A DNA stretch of 64,000 nt from Massospora cicadina (Eukaryota; Entomophthoromycota; Entomophthoromycetes; Entomophthorales; Entomophthoraceae): the NCBI GenBank assembly GCA_022478985.1, contig JAKSZP010005264.1:349082-413081 (forward strand), given 5' to 3'. Under the pieces are notes generated by a model, which did not search any database, was not told the DNA's origin, and saw only the letters and a list, made by a program, of their open reading frames with translations. Positions within the stretch are counted from its first letter, which is position 1, and the number at the start of each line of letters is the position of its first letter. Positions 10,560 to 20,400 of this stretch are shown here, piece by piece. The translations under genes were made by a program, and so were the position numbers.

Positions 10560-11620
10560 TTCCACAGAAAGGGTATTCCTTTCTTTAGTAGATACACCAG
10601 AGGATTGAAGTGTCTGCAAAATGGGGGATAAATTGTGATAACAGCCTAACATTCCTAGGAAAATTTGTACATCTCGTAGGGATTTAGGGGGGTAATCTTA
10701 GCAAAAGCTAAGACCTTATCATCCATTGGGGATATATTGGATTTACTGACCTTATGACCCAAAAAATCCATCTCATTCTGGAAGAAAGAGCATTTGGATG
10801 GCTTTAGTTTTAACGAGGATTGCTGCAACTCTTTAAAGACTTGACTGATGTAATCTAGATGTCCATTAAAAATTCTTAAAAAAATGGTAATATCATCAAG
10901 ATAAACTATTACGCAGGAGCGTTTTAAAATTGCCTAGTAGTCTGATATAGCGCGTTGGAAGGTATCAGGGGCATTTCAAAACCCCTGAGGCATTTTAGTG
11001 GGCTTGATTAGTTCTTCACTTGTGATGAGAGCGAATTTTGCCCGATCTTTTAGTGACAAATCTACTTGCCAGTATCCACTATTGAGATCCATAGCTGAGA
11101 AATAGTGGGACCCTGACATTAAGTGTAAAGAGTCATCTATATGCACCAGGGATAACTATATTTGCTAGTTTTGAGTTGAGACAGCGATAATCCATAACAA
11201 CATGGTGACTACAATCCTTTTTCTTAATAAATAAGAGTAAGGAAGCCAATGGACTTTTGGAAGGAACACTTAACCCAGCCTCCAAAGGTTGCTGTAACTC
11301 TAAGGCCACTTGAGCTTCCTCCACTTTGGATTTTCAATATGGTTGGGACCTAAATGGAGGGTGATCCTCAGTTTTGATTTGATGAATTACACCAGACATT
11401 TTCCCATAGTCACTTGGTCCCGAGAAAAATATCGCCATACTCCTTGAGGAGGTCTTTGACATCCTGGCGTTCATTTGGGGTAAGATTATTCAAAATTTCA
11501 CTGTAAACCAAAGCTATGGTGGGTGAGGGATCAAATCCTTTATCCTGTAACGAACCAAAACAATTTACATCAGACATACTCCTAATGGAACATAGTTTAC
11601 ATAGGCAATAGGGCATGTTG
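10560..11620 (-). pseudogene. V reverse transcriptase
   Basis: Read right to left: an N-terminal linker with N-E-R-Q-D-V-K-D-L-L (11616-11410); the segment K-S-K-V-E-E-A-Q-V-A-L-E-L near 11315; V-M-D-Y-R-C-L-N-S-K-L (near 11190); and the intact V-Y-L-D-D-I catalytic box (near 10895-10915). After that come L-K-P-S-K-C-S-F and F-L-G-H-K-V-S-K of the thumb. Frame breaks are few compared with X and W. The domain order and motifs make this a certain Ty3-type polymerase. Confidence 0.93.
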
Positions 11621-12126
11621 AGGGACCTAAGAGTTTTGTGGTTAAATTCCCTAATAGATTAAGGAGAGATTTCCCGTAGGCAGGATCCAAAATCCCTGGG
11701 CAGGTCAACACTTCCTTGATGGAAGGGTTTGGGTGTCCACTAGGCTCCAAAATTTGATCAGGAGGGGTATGAATCTGAAACACAATATCTACAATATCTT
11801 GTGAGCCCAAGGGTATTGTAATAGAATAAGGGTTTTACAGAAGGATCCCCTCTTCAGTATCCACATCCTCTGGTAGTAACTTAGTTTTCCCCTAAGATTT
11901 GGTACTCAATTTTGCAAAGGGAGGATGGGTATTTGAGTAAGCATGCCCATCTTTTAGGAACTCTTTTATTTTGATAAGGAGTTCAAATATTAACGGAATC
12001 TGATACTGTAGTATGGAAAGGTAATTTTTCCTTATGGTTGATGATACAGTTAAACTCCCACATCAGTTGTACCACAATAAGCAACTTGTAGTTATCATTT
12101 TCTAGTGCAACGGCGGGGGCAGTAAT

Positions 12127-12672
12127 TTATAACTTCCCAAAACAAAGTGGTAAAGCAGAATAAGCTCCTATCATCTTAGTAGACTGACTACCTGTCGTCC
12201 CATATTCAGCCTCATAAATAAAGTCTGGAGCCATTTTTACCTTTTGGATAAGCTGGGATGAAATAACATTAACCGGAGAACCAGTGTCAATTATCGCCAG
12301 GACTTTAACCGTATGGACTACTAATTCGACGTGAACCATTGATGATTCATATTGGGAGTTAATAGCTGATAGACTGTCATTAAGGATTTGCAGTGAAGCA
12401 AGCGGAGGAATCTTATGTGGCCAAGCTTGGGGTTGTTCAATGCGGTTAAAAGTTTTATCTGCCAAGGCTTGTCTTTCTATAGAAGAGGTGGCCATTAAAA
12501 ATTTGTTTGGGTAACTGACTAACATAAAAGTAAGAAAGCTGGAGGTTTCTATTTCCTTGAATAGACAAGGGGCTTCAACTTCTGACGGGGCAGCTAACAT
12601 AAAACAACCAGAAGTATTGGGGATACAGCTAGAACTAGAACAAGGGTCTTGAGGCATTTTTTCCGTCAGCAT
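12127..12672 (-). pseudogene. V protease with upstream spacer
   Basis: A 181-residue open frame. The first 110 residues are a Ser/Pro-containing spacer without recognisable motifs. The remainder is a retropepsin-like protease with L-A-I-I-D-T-G-S-P-V-N-V, the intact catalytic triad, and G-A-Y-S-A-L-P further on. The region to the left (11680-12120) holds the degraded end of protease and the linker to reverse transcriptase. Compared with U, in which the Asp is Asn, this is the best protease in the window. Confidence 0.88.
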
Positions 12673-12699
12673 AGGGAGCCTCTTGACCTATACTGACTA

Positions 12700-13770
12700 A
12701 TAATTTGCTACTTACGTTGAAGGATGTGGCAGTCAGCTACAGTGTGGTAGTTTTCTTCTGAAATGAGTGCTGTATAATTCAAGAGTAGGTAAATCGGGGG
12801 TGTAACGGCCATTACTTGGGACCAGAGCTATTTGTTGTTAAAAATGAGGTGGCCTGATAGGTATATGTAGTTTATCCAGAATTTCCAATATAACATTTTT
12901 AATATGGAGGAGGGACATTAAGTTAGACTTCACCTCTTTAAGATAAGGTAAGATATTATGCATATTTTTAAATGCCAAAGATGCAGCGGTGATGGCATTG
13001 TCTAATGTAAAGTGATTCCCTGCAATTAAAGTTTGTGCTTCAAGGTGAAAATGCTGGGAAAATTCGCTGATAGTTTCCCCTCAATTAAGGCTAATACCCA
13101 TAAATGTCTGTTTTTGGTTGTTTAAGGTTAAGTCGTTCTCAAATTCCCAAAGCAAGGCAGCCTTGGCATCAGTCCAAGTATGGCAATGCATCAGATGGGG
13201 GACCATAATGTCTTGGGCCATGCAACTTAGACAGTTAGTTAAGTGTTTGAGCCGCTGGGTGTCAGTATCTTCTTCCATAGCATTTTAATAAAAAATAAGA
13301 AAGAGAAGATGCTCCCTTTGCCTTGGACATACTTCTCTTTGAATGATGGTCTGAATATGCCACTGGGGGGTTAAAGGCGAACAATGTGCACTCACATCAG
13401 GGGGACGTTTTCACTTAAAGAGGAACTAAGATTACTGGAAGTACCATAAGGGTGGAGGGCGCCCACTTTAGCTTGTAAGGTGTTAATATCCTCAACTATT
13501 ATATCTACCCAATCATAGGTTGCACAAAGGGCCAACTTGGTGACAACAAGAGAGGATAAATGCCAAATTTCACTTATGAGCTTGGTAGTTTCATCTCAAA
13601 GCTTGAGTTGGTGTTATTCAAAGGCAAGAATTTGTTGCTCCAACCCATGCATCATAGAGGTTAATCTAGTCAAGAGTTTAGGGCACTCTTTATCTAAAAA
13701 AAGATCAGACTTAAAATTGGTATTGTTGATTTTAATTTTTCACTGCAAACAAGGGGTGAACCTGGCAGGG
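12700..13770 (-). pseudogene. gag: V gag, broken
   Basis: A coiled-coil-like N-terminal part lies at about 13500-13745. The core frame 13278-13081 has the Q-D-I-M-V-P-H motif shared with U, followed by E-F-E-N-D-L-T-L. A decayed zinc knuckle near 12722-12780 keeps H-T-V-A-D-C, but the first two cysteines cannot be placed in frame. The arrangement matches U, but the Gly-X-Y block of U was not found. The start is taken to lie just left of the primer-binding site. Confidence 0.8.
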
Positions 13771-13780
13771 AGCACCAATT
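13768..13780 (-). other. V primer-binding site
   Basis: The coding strand reads TTGGTGCTCCC next to the 5' LTR, with the same TGGTGCTC core as X, Y and Z. Confidence 0.8.
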
Positions 13781-13781
13781 T

Positions 13782-14329
13782 TGCTGGTACCACTGGTATA
13801 TTACCTCGTAAGCCTCAATAATTTGAGGCCAGGGGACCCAAAATTTTAGGGTGTTGGATTTCTGTTTTTGCTTCTCTTAGTTGAAAAGTTTTTTCCAGAT
13901 TCTACGTCTGGAGAGGCAATTCCTAATAAAAATATACCAATTTTTGCTTAAGATGGCAAAAAGGAGAAAAGGCATAAAGTTTATAAGCTTAATACCAGCT
14001 ATATAAGGGTAAATTGTGGAGGCGTCTAAGGGAAAGTATCAAAAGTCCAAGTTCAGATCTAAAATATACAAATTAGGGATTTGGTGGCATCCCAATTATC
14101 TTGGTTGAATAGCTTGTGCTCGTCTCATGGCTTGGGTTTGAATCCTGAGGTTGGGCAGCTCCAAGGAATCATGATATGATAGTGTCATTTGGGTTTTATC
14201 CCTGACTTTGATAATTGTCAACTTTTGTCAGAGATTATCTTTGACAGAAGTTTGGCTTATTAATTGTATTAGGATTGATTCCAGACATCTGATGCATCTG
14301 AATCTGCCATTTGGGTAGGAATCCTGACA
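13782..14329 (-). repeat. V 5' LTR
   Basis: 548 bp, direct repeat of 8325-8872, followed by the target duplication ATCTT. Holds the second copy of the tRNA-like segment at 14090-14164. Confidence 0.95.
14090..14164 (+). other. tRNA-Met-like segment inside the V 5' LTR
   Basis: Same CTCATGG and GGGTTTGAATCC (B box) pair as in the other LTR, with CCCAA and TTGGG at the two ends. Its presence in both LTRs shows that the fusion predates the insertion of V. Confidence 0.55.
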
Positions 14330-14334
14330 ATCTT

Positions 14335-15522
14335 TATGAAAAAGTCACCTCCTTTATATGGAAGGAGACTGAAGTAATTAAATATTGATGTCTTAAAAGC
14401 TTCTTGTGAAGCAGAAAAATGATCCACCGGATTCAGGATGATGTATTGCATTTTTTAAAGAAGTTTCATGATCTATAAAATTGCAAGTGAAACTTTGCCT
14501 AGATGGAAGTGAATGGAGCCGACAATGAGATACTTGAGAATGTTCAATTAGAAAATTATAGCCTTTAAGAAATATGCTTAAGGCTTTTGCTGCACTTCCA
14601 GAGATGACTCCTGAATATACCCCTATTGTTGGTTGGGTTACCAGCAAGTACCTCCCATCATAGTAGTGGCAGTAAAATTATAAAATGCTCCAAAATTACA
14701 TATTTTTCTTTTGGATAATGATCTAGCATTTTTATGACTATTTTAAATGATTTGTCTAGATATAATAACCGTCAGAAAGTAGGAACCATTATGATTTGTT
14801 TAGACAAACAAATTTAAGCTCTGATGTTGCCCCACCTCAATGAGGATATTTATATCTAAGATGATGCCAAAGAAGCAATCATAAAATGAACTTAACAACC
14901 TTGATCAAATAGATACTTTAGGAGTTCACAAAAATGCAAAGCACGAGAGATGAAATTTAGCCACTTTTACTAGCTGGTTTTACAAGGAAGTGAAAATCAT
15001 GGAAGGTTAAAAATATCATTTTACTTTGATTCTTGCTTTGCACTGCAGAAGGCTCTTTGACCCTACAAAGACCTACATTAAGCCATAGTTTCTGCATTGG
15101 CAACTCAGACTTCCAATTTCAGATGATAAAGTACCTCAAATTGTTAGGTTCAACATTCAAAGCACCTCACCAAACCTTAAAATCTGTTAAATTTTAAAAT
15201 AATTAGAATACAGTGAAATTTACTGAATCAAATAATGATTTACAAAATCTTTAGTAATGGGGAACAAGCTCAAAAGGCCAAAATCTACAGACGAATCTTG
15301 AAACCGCTGTTAAAATGTGGAAAATATGGACATTTTGACGCTTAATATTGGAACGATAAGACTAAAGAACAAGTCAATCTGGTTCAGTCTAAAGAGAATG
15401 AAATTGTTCAGGATTCAGAAAAAAACAGAAATATAGATATAAAAAATCTTGTACTGCAATCAATCCTTTTCTTGCTGACATAATCAAAGATGTTTTGGAT
15501 ATTTTCAATTTATTTGTAGATA
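14335..15522 (+). pseudogene. gag: X gag, second part
   Basis: Resumes the X gag frame after V. Patches such as A-F-A-A-L-P-E-M-T-P-E (near 14580) match A-F-A-A-I-S-E-M-M-V-E in the Z Gag. The segment ends with a stretch D-V-L-D-I-F-N-L-F-V-D (15490-15525) that lines up with the start of the Z linker frame at 28516. Many stops, no long frame and no zinc knuckle found. The SINE at 15523 cuts the linker. Confidence 0.65.
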
Positions 15523-15814
15523 AAGGTGGGAGGGTGTCCCAGTGGTATAATATAGACTCAGTGACCTTTGCTACCTGAGTATGATCCTGGTAGATGAACT
15601 TTGGTTAGGGAACGATTAAGACTTTGTTGGCTTTGCCACCAATGCTCCAAATATATATAGCAAATAGCAAGGCAGTCCATGAACTTACCGCCTATCAGAA
15701 CGCCACGCATGGAGGTTTACTGGGATTTTTACTACTTTTCCATTTTTTCAATTTGCTCATTAATTGGTGCGGTATTTTCCTCAAGTCATACCACCTCAAA
15801 TAATAAAATGTAAA
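15523..15814 (+). mobile_element. tRNA-derived SINE in X
   Basis: A 292-bp insert splits the X linker region. TGTAGATA occurs at 15515-15522 and 15815-15822 as a target duplication. Without the insert the frame on both sides aligns with the Z linker. Near its start is an A-box-like GTCCCAGTGGTATAA and, about 40 bases on, a B-box-like ATGATCCTGG, the spacing of an RNA polymerase III tRNA promoter. It ends in an A/T-rich tail (AATAATAAAATG). No coding capacity. Mobilisation by a LINE is the usual route for such elements. Confidence 0.7.
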
Positions 15815-15822
15815 TGTAGATA

Positions 15823-16460
15823 CACCTAATCTTCTCTATCAGATTGTATATTTAGATGCAGATGCAATCACTAGAGCAAAGGCAAAAAGTATTGACCTAA
15901 AGCTTGTGAAAGAGGTTGCTTACCCTATGCTGATCAGCTAACAGAAAAGATCATTCCTACTGAAAACGTTAATTATTTGCTCAAGACAAAACTTGACAAA
16001 GCGAATGTTTTCATATTTAGGCAAGTAAGGAATGCTTTCCTGATCTATTTGCGTAATTAATTAACACTCCAAATTTGGTGACTGATGCCAAGATCCCTCA
16101 GTAAATGCTTTATTACAATACTATCAGTGTGCACGTGTAGATTTTTCAGTCAATTGATTAGTTTATGAGCGGATTTTGATAGCAGAGCATCATTTATATT
16201 ATTTCGACCAAGTCGGTGAAGCAAATGAATTTCTTGCCAGTTTTGGAGCACTTGAAAGATTATGGAACCACCAAACTAAATCTTACAACTTCCTGTGGGG
16301 CATACATTGCACTTCCTCTTTGGTTCAGACAACTGGTTATATATGCTTACCATAATGTTGGCAAACAAAACTATGACGTCCTTATAAGAATGAAATTCCT
16401 GATAAAATATGGTTCATATGTGTTTTTGAGGAAATTGCTTCGATAAATTTGGGGAAAACA
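15823..16460 (+). pseudogene. X linker and protease remnant
   Basis: The first part (15825-16080) aligns with the Z linker protein: D-A-I-T-R-A-K-A-K compares with N-A-I-T-R-A-W-A-K. The second (16180-16446) is protease-like, with I-I-S-T-K-S-V-K-Q-M, D-Y-G-T-T and A-Y-I-A-L-P-L. The Asp-Thr-Gly active site is no longer readable. Order and spacing match Z (28516-29400). Confidence 0.65.
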
Positions 16461-16889
16461 TTGACTGGTATATCAGCAGAAAGGGGAACTTCTCTGACAA
16501 AGAAAAGTAACTTTGTATACAGTTTTAAAATGAAAGCATAATTTACATCCAATATAAGTAAGTTAGAAGAAAAATCTGGGAAATGCCAACACATATCCTT
16601 GATAAAACTTGGGATACCGTCAGGTAAAAAATAATGACTATAAATTTTCTGGGAATGCAATTAGTAGTTAACATGAGTTAACACTAGTTGTTATAGATAA
16701 ATAGTATGTAGAGATTATCAACCCATGGGAGACTCAAGATTAGAGCCTTTGGTAGCTACAGGGAAAAATACTAGGCCATGAAGAAATTCAAGTTCTAATG
16801 GCCAATCTGATTAAAGATGCTATAAAGGTTGTTTAGAGCTAAGCTATTGTATATAATCACTTAACTCAACCCTAAAATCAAAGAGTTCC

Positions 16890-18085
16890 ACATTTTTTGG
16901 ATGTTATCAGTAATAGTTTACTGGCAGATGATGATAAAAGTATCAATGTACTAGTGGATTGGCATCATTTTGATGTATTATTGGAACATCATAAAAAAGT
17001 TAGTCAATTATTCAAGGAATATTGTTTGATATTTTCCCAGGACAAGCATGATCTAGGATGCGCAACAAATGTGATCCATAAGGTTGATACTGGGGAATCT
17101 CCACCAATACAAATGCAACCAATTTGATGATTAAAACAAGCAAAGGAAGTAGTTACTGAGAAAATTAGTTTCTGTTTAAGTATGGGACTATTGTGCCATC
17201 CTTGAGTCCATGTGCTGGTCTAATTCTTATAATATAGAAATGATGGATCAAATCAAGTGGTTATCAATTATTGCCATTCAAACAAAATCACTAGGAAGAA
17301 TTCATATCTGCTTCAAGGATAGACAACTTGATCAAACAACTAGGAGATGCAAAGTTCTTTTCACCCATGGATTTTATATCAGAGTATTGTCAGATAGACT
17401 TTCTTAAAGGTGAAGAGGAGAAATTTGTGGCAATCACCATACAAGGGCTATACTAGCCAGCTATAGAATACCACAGGGATTATGTAACGCGCCCGCTACC
17501 TTCCAAAGGGTGATATATTCCATCTTAGGTAATTTATAGTTGCTTGAGTTTTTAGTGTACATGGACAATACAACTTTTTAGTCAGACGTTTACTCTGTAC
17601 CTTGAAAATTCTAGAGGAAGTTCAAATATCTGGTAATGAAAATTTGAGGATCAAGCTAATATAATGCCCTTCTATAATAAAGAGCTTAAATAATTGTGGT
17701 TCATGATAAGCTCCGATGAGTTACAATCTTAACTGCGGATAATAGTGGCTATTGAATGTAAGTCAACCACAATGAGAGTTTGGGATATACAAGTCTTTCT
17801 TAGGATAAACAGCTACTATCGCCATTTTTATTAGATATCTTCATAATTGTGAGCCATTATTTCATCTGTTGGAGGATCTAAAAAAGGATTCATATAGGGA
17901 TGTGAAGGCCCAAGGCTCATTTGATGAGATTTTAAAAATATCTGATGCCCAATCCCATTATAAAATTAATTTTTTAATTAGGAATTAATAATTCAGACGA
18001 ATGGCTCACTAATGAAAATTGGAGCCATTTTAAGTCAAGTAAATGACGCCAGGATGAGAATCACATGGCTCATATGATTCAGATA
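16890..18085 (+). pseudogene. X reverse transcriptase, broken
   Basis: The N-terminal segment D-L-G-C-A-T-N-V-I-H-K-V-D-T-G-E (17047-17095) is almost the same as in Z. The core is recognisable through the thumb near 17780-17830. The catalytic box reads Y-M-D-N near 17558-17569, with the second Asp changed to Asn. The start of RNase H (17990-18085) has T-N-G-S for the expected T-D-G-S, again Asp to Asn. Heavily damaged by stops. It is cut by L-A inside the RNase H domain. Confidence 0.8.
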
Positions 18086-18101
18086 TAAATGCCAGTGGAA
18101 A
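18086..18101 (+). repeat. 16-bp target duplication of L-A, left copy
   Basis: TAAATGCCAGTGGAAA, repeated exactly at 19998-20013. The length is typical of LINE or SINE target-primed integration. Confidence 0.9.
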
Positions 18102-18189
18102 ACATCTTTCTTTTTATGCTAAAAGTCACTTTTGAGCGATTTTAAATTTAAGTTTTATTTATCCACAGCCATCTGCTCAAACCTAATCT

Positions 18190-18576
18190 TTGATGTACTT
18201 GGCTCCGCCGCCTGCCACCCCAGTGTGGGGCAGCAGTGCACCCCCACCTAGCGTTTTCTGCTCCGCAGGCAAGCGCGTTTGGATGGGCTCAAAAAGCCCA
18301 CCCACTGCTTCCAACCGTTTTGTCCCCCCACGGGACTTAGCACTCCACCTGGTGCGCGTCCACCCTTCTCACCCCCATCCTCTCGCCCTCCCTCGCTCCG
18401 CCATTCGCTATTGCCTCAGAGTGAACTATGGGCGTTTGTTCCCATATGGCAATAAGGCAATTATCAACCTAGCCACTATGGCCTTTGCGCCAGCTGGCTT
18501 TATAGACTTCTGCCCTTTTAAGGGCTACTTTGACGTTGGGTTCCAATCTGAAGAGGATGCTGAATCGGCAGCATAA
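18190..18576 (+). pseudogene. L-A ORF1, N-terminal part
   Basis: 128-residue frame. The first 60 residues are rich in Pro, Ser and Arg. They are followed by a folded-looking segment (Y-G-R-L-F-P-Y-G, A-F-A-P-A-G-F-I-D-F, D-V-G-F-Q-S-E-E-D-A). The minus-strand copy L-B has the same landmarks: Y-G-N-L-F-P-Y and V-G-L-S-F-R-S-E-V-D-A. This resembles the RNA-binding ORF1 of fungal LINEs, which coats the element RNA. A stop at 18574 breaks it from the following part. Confidence 0.7.
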
Positions 18577-18614
18577 ACTCCTCTAATTTATAAAAAAAAC
18601 CCATTCCCACAACC

Positions 18615-18965
18615 CATACTCGCCTCCCTTCAGACGCCACACTAGTGGTATCCTTTGCAAATCTCCCATCCCACCTTCCACCCTAGGTTTTGTATGACCA
18701 GTTGGTCGCGGAGCTCATGGCTTATGGCACTCAGCCCAACCTCATCTTTTCCATTCCATCTGGTGCGGAACGCCTTGCTGCTCCTTGTGCAACAGCCAAC
18801 ATCATACCACACCACCCTACCATAGCCCAACAAATCCCACCCCGCGCTAGTGTGGCTGCAGCGCCTGATCATTTCTTTTAGGCTCAGGTTGATAATGGTA
18901 GGCAGATTTGTTCCTTCTGCTTTGGCCTTGACCATGCAAAAAGAGCGTGCCCTCAGGCCAAATCC
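18615..18965 (+). pseudogene. L-A ORF1, middle part with CCHC knuckle
   Basis: Continues in shifted frames. T-L-V-V-S-F-A-N-L-P and E-L-M-A-Y-G-T-Q-P align with T-L-V-I-Q-F-A-R-L-P and G-L-A-V-Y-G-T-D-P in L-B. A zinc knuckle with pattern C-X2-C-X4-H-X4-C (C-S-F-C-F-G-L-D-H-A-K-R-A-C) lies at 18910-18952. A stop sits just before the knuckle, and others are scattered. CCHC knuckles are standard at the C-terminal end of LINE ORF1 nucleic-acid-binding domains. Confidence 0.75.
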
Positions 18966-19918
18966 GCTGCTGCAACTTCTGAGCCCCCCTCTGGAGGTTC
19001 AGTATGGGGCGCTTTACTGCCCCCTTGCACCCTCCAACCTCGTTCAGTGGGCCCACGTGGAATTCAGCCCCCCCAAAACCTCCAGCCTCACTCTCCCACC
19101 TAAATCTACCCCAGCCAATCAGAGCAATGCTTGGACCATCACTGGCACCCATGCAGCCACCCATTAGACCCTTCCCACCCACCCAAAACTGAACGCCACT
19201 ACTCCAGTGAACCAAAATACATGGGATCTATTGGCTGAGACTGACGAATCAGGTAATGTCCTCATTAGTAAGCATACAGGTCAACCTCTCTGCCAAGGCG
19301 ATTATGGTCAGGAAGAATTTTTCCTTCCCGACTTTGATGAAACCCCTACCCCTCGTCATTTTGCTCCTCTGCCCAATACAGCCCCTTCCAAAATGACCAC
19401 CAGCTCGCCTTAGCTGTGGTGGCCTCTCCTCATTGCCCAAAACTATGCACCGCAGTGGCCCAGTCAGTGGCTCAGCTCCAGCATGACCTGCCCACCATCT
19501 TCTTCCCCCCAACTTCCCTGAATCTCCCTGCAGTGACATCTCAAAACTATTCGATGATGCTGAAGTTGCTGTTATGAATGTTGCAACGCTTGCTTCATTC
19601 AACCCCTCAGCCAAAATCACCTGCCACAGTATCTCCCTTTTCACCCAACTTCCTGAAGCCTGCAAAGAAGCTGAAGTTATCCTCGCAGCTTTTGTTGAAA
19701 CACTTTCCCATCATTATCTTGATGAGGAAGTAGAAAACTCCTACTACGCTGACCTTTACCCCCACTATGCGGATGCCCCAACGCCCTGGCTCTCTGCTCT
19801 GATCCAGTACTGTAACCAACATCCCTTGATCGAGGCAGGTCTTTCTGAAAACCAACCCCCCGACCCTCCTCACCCTCTGCCATGGTGGGTTAGCAGTTTC
19901 TGCTTCCCACCTGGTTAG
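18966..19918 (+). pseudogene. L-A ORF1, C-terminal region of unknown function
   Basis: Two open stretches follow the knuckle. 19207-19410 is acidic, with D-Y-G-Q-E-E-F-F-L-P-D-F. 19574-19918 (114 residues) is helical and acidic with several Tyr, ending at a stop at 19916. The L-B copy has a comparable but more damaged region. I know no domain with these features. It could be the natural ORF1 tail or the remnant of a separate reading frame. Confidence 0.55.
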
Positions 19919-20013
19919 TAGTTTTGTTTTGTCATTTTGAGACTTGTGATTTGGTACTGTCCATCCCTTGGTCAGCGTATCTCGATTAAATTAAAATTAA
20001 ATGCCAGTGGAAA

Positions 20014-20400
20014 GGAACTATGTCTTGATGGAACAAAAGTGCCTCAGTGTGATATACGCCTATGAACACTTTTAGATGTATACATGGGGCTCCCTTCAGG
20101 TCATGACCACCCACTCATCTCCATGATGGTTGCGTAATCTTAAAGACAGAGGGGAATTTGGCACAATGGGCTTTGAAGTTACAAGCCTATATTTTTGAAT
20201 TTGTTCACAGGGCGGGAGAAGACCATAAGAATGACAATGGATTATCAAAATTACATGCTTGTCAGACAATTGACGTGTTAGGGAATTACTTTTCTTTAAT
20301 TGAAGGTATTTTAATACCCAAAACAGCTTCCATAGTCCACATGGCATCACCAATCTCATATAGAGTAGGATCTACAAGAAGATAGGTGTGGGAAACACTG
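20014..20400 (+). pseudogene. X RNase H, rest of domain
   Basis: After L-A the X frame resumes. M-T-T-H-S-S-P and, clearly, A-Q-W-A-L-K-L-Q-A-Y followed by F-V-H-R-A-G-E-D-H (20158-20225) match the Z RNase H end (A-Q-W-A-L-K-L-Q-A-Y-D-Y-E-I). The resumption exactly after the duplication confirms L-A as an insertion. Confidence 0.8.

Larger units (their letters stand above)
8325..14329 (-). mobile_element. Ty3/gypsy-like LTR retrotransposon V, nested in X gag
   Basis: 6005 bp on the - strand, bounded by LTRs of 548 bp each and an exact ATCTT target duplication (8320-8324 and 14330-14334). Gag, protease, reverse transcriptase, RNase H and integrase run from right to left. Key catalytic residues of protease (D-T-G-S), reverse transcriptase (Y-L-D-D), RNase H (T-D-A-S) and integrase (D, D, E) are all still readable. 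Stops and frameshifts nevertheless break each gene. It belongs with U and Q by Gag and protease similarity. It must be younger than X because it interrupts it. Confidence 0.95.
18102..19997 (+). mobile_element. LINE-like ORF1-only element L-A
   Basis: 1.9 kb, markedly richer in C and G than the X sequence around it, between perfect 16-bp duplications. It carries an ORF1-type protein in pieces and ends in an A/T-rich tail (GATTAAATTAAAAT). No ORF2 or reverse transcriptase is present. L-B (minus strand) is a second, diverged copy of the same protein. The L-D start at the right edge of the window reads into the beginning of this copy (N-Y-L-A-P compared with M-Y-L-A-P). It is therefore probably a 5'-incomplete, ORF2-less derivative of that family. 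Retroposition by a related LINE in trans would explain it. Confidence 0.82.

Noticed and set aside
18642..19873. Several open - strand frames of 88-138 codons
   Set aside because: They lie opposite L-A ORF1, whose + strand has the CCHC knuckle and matches L-B. High GC makes shadow frames long.
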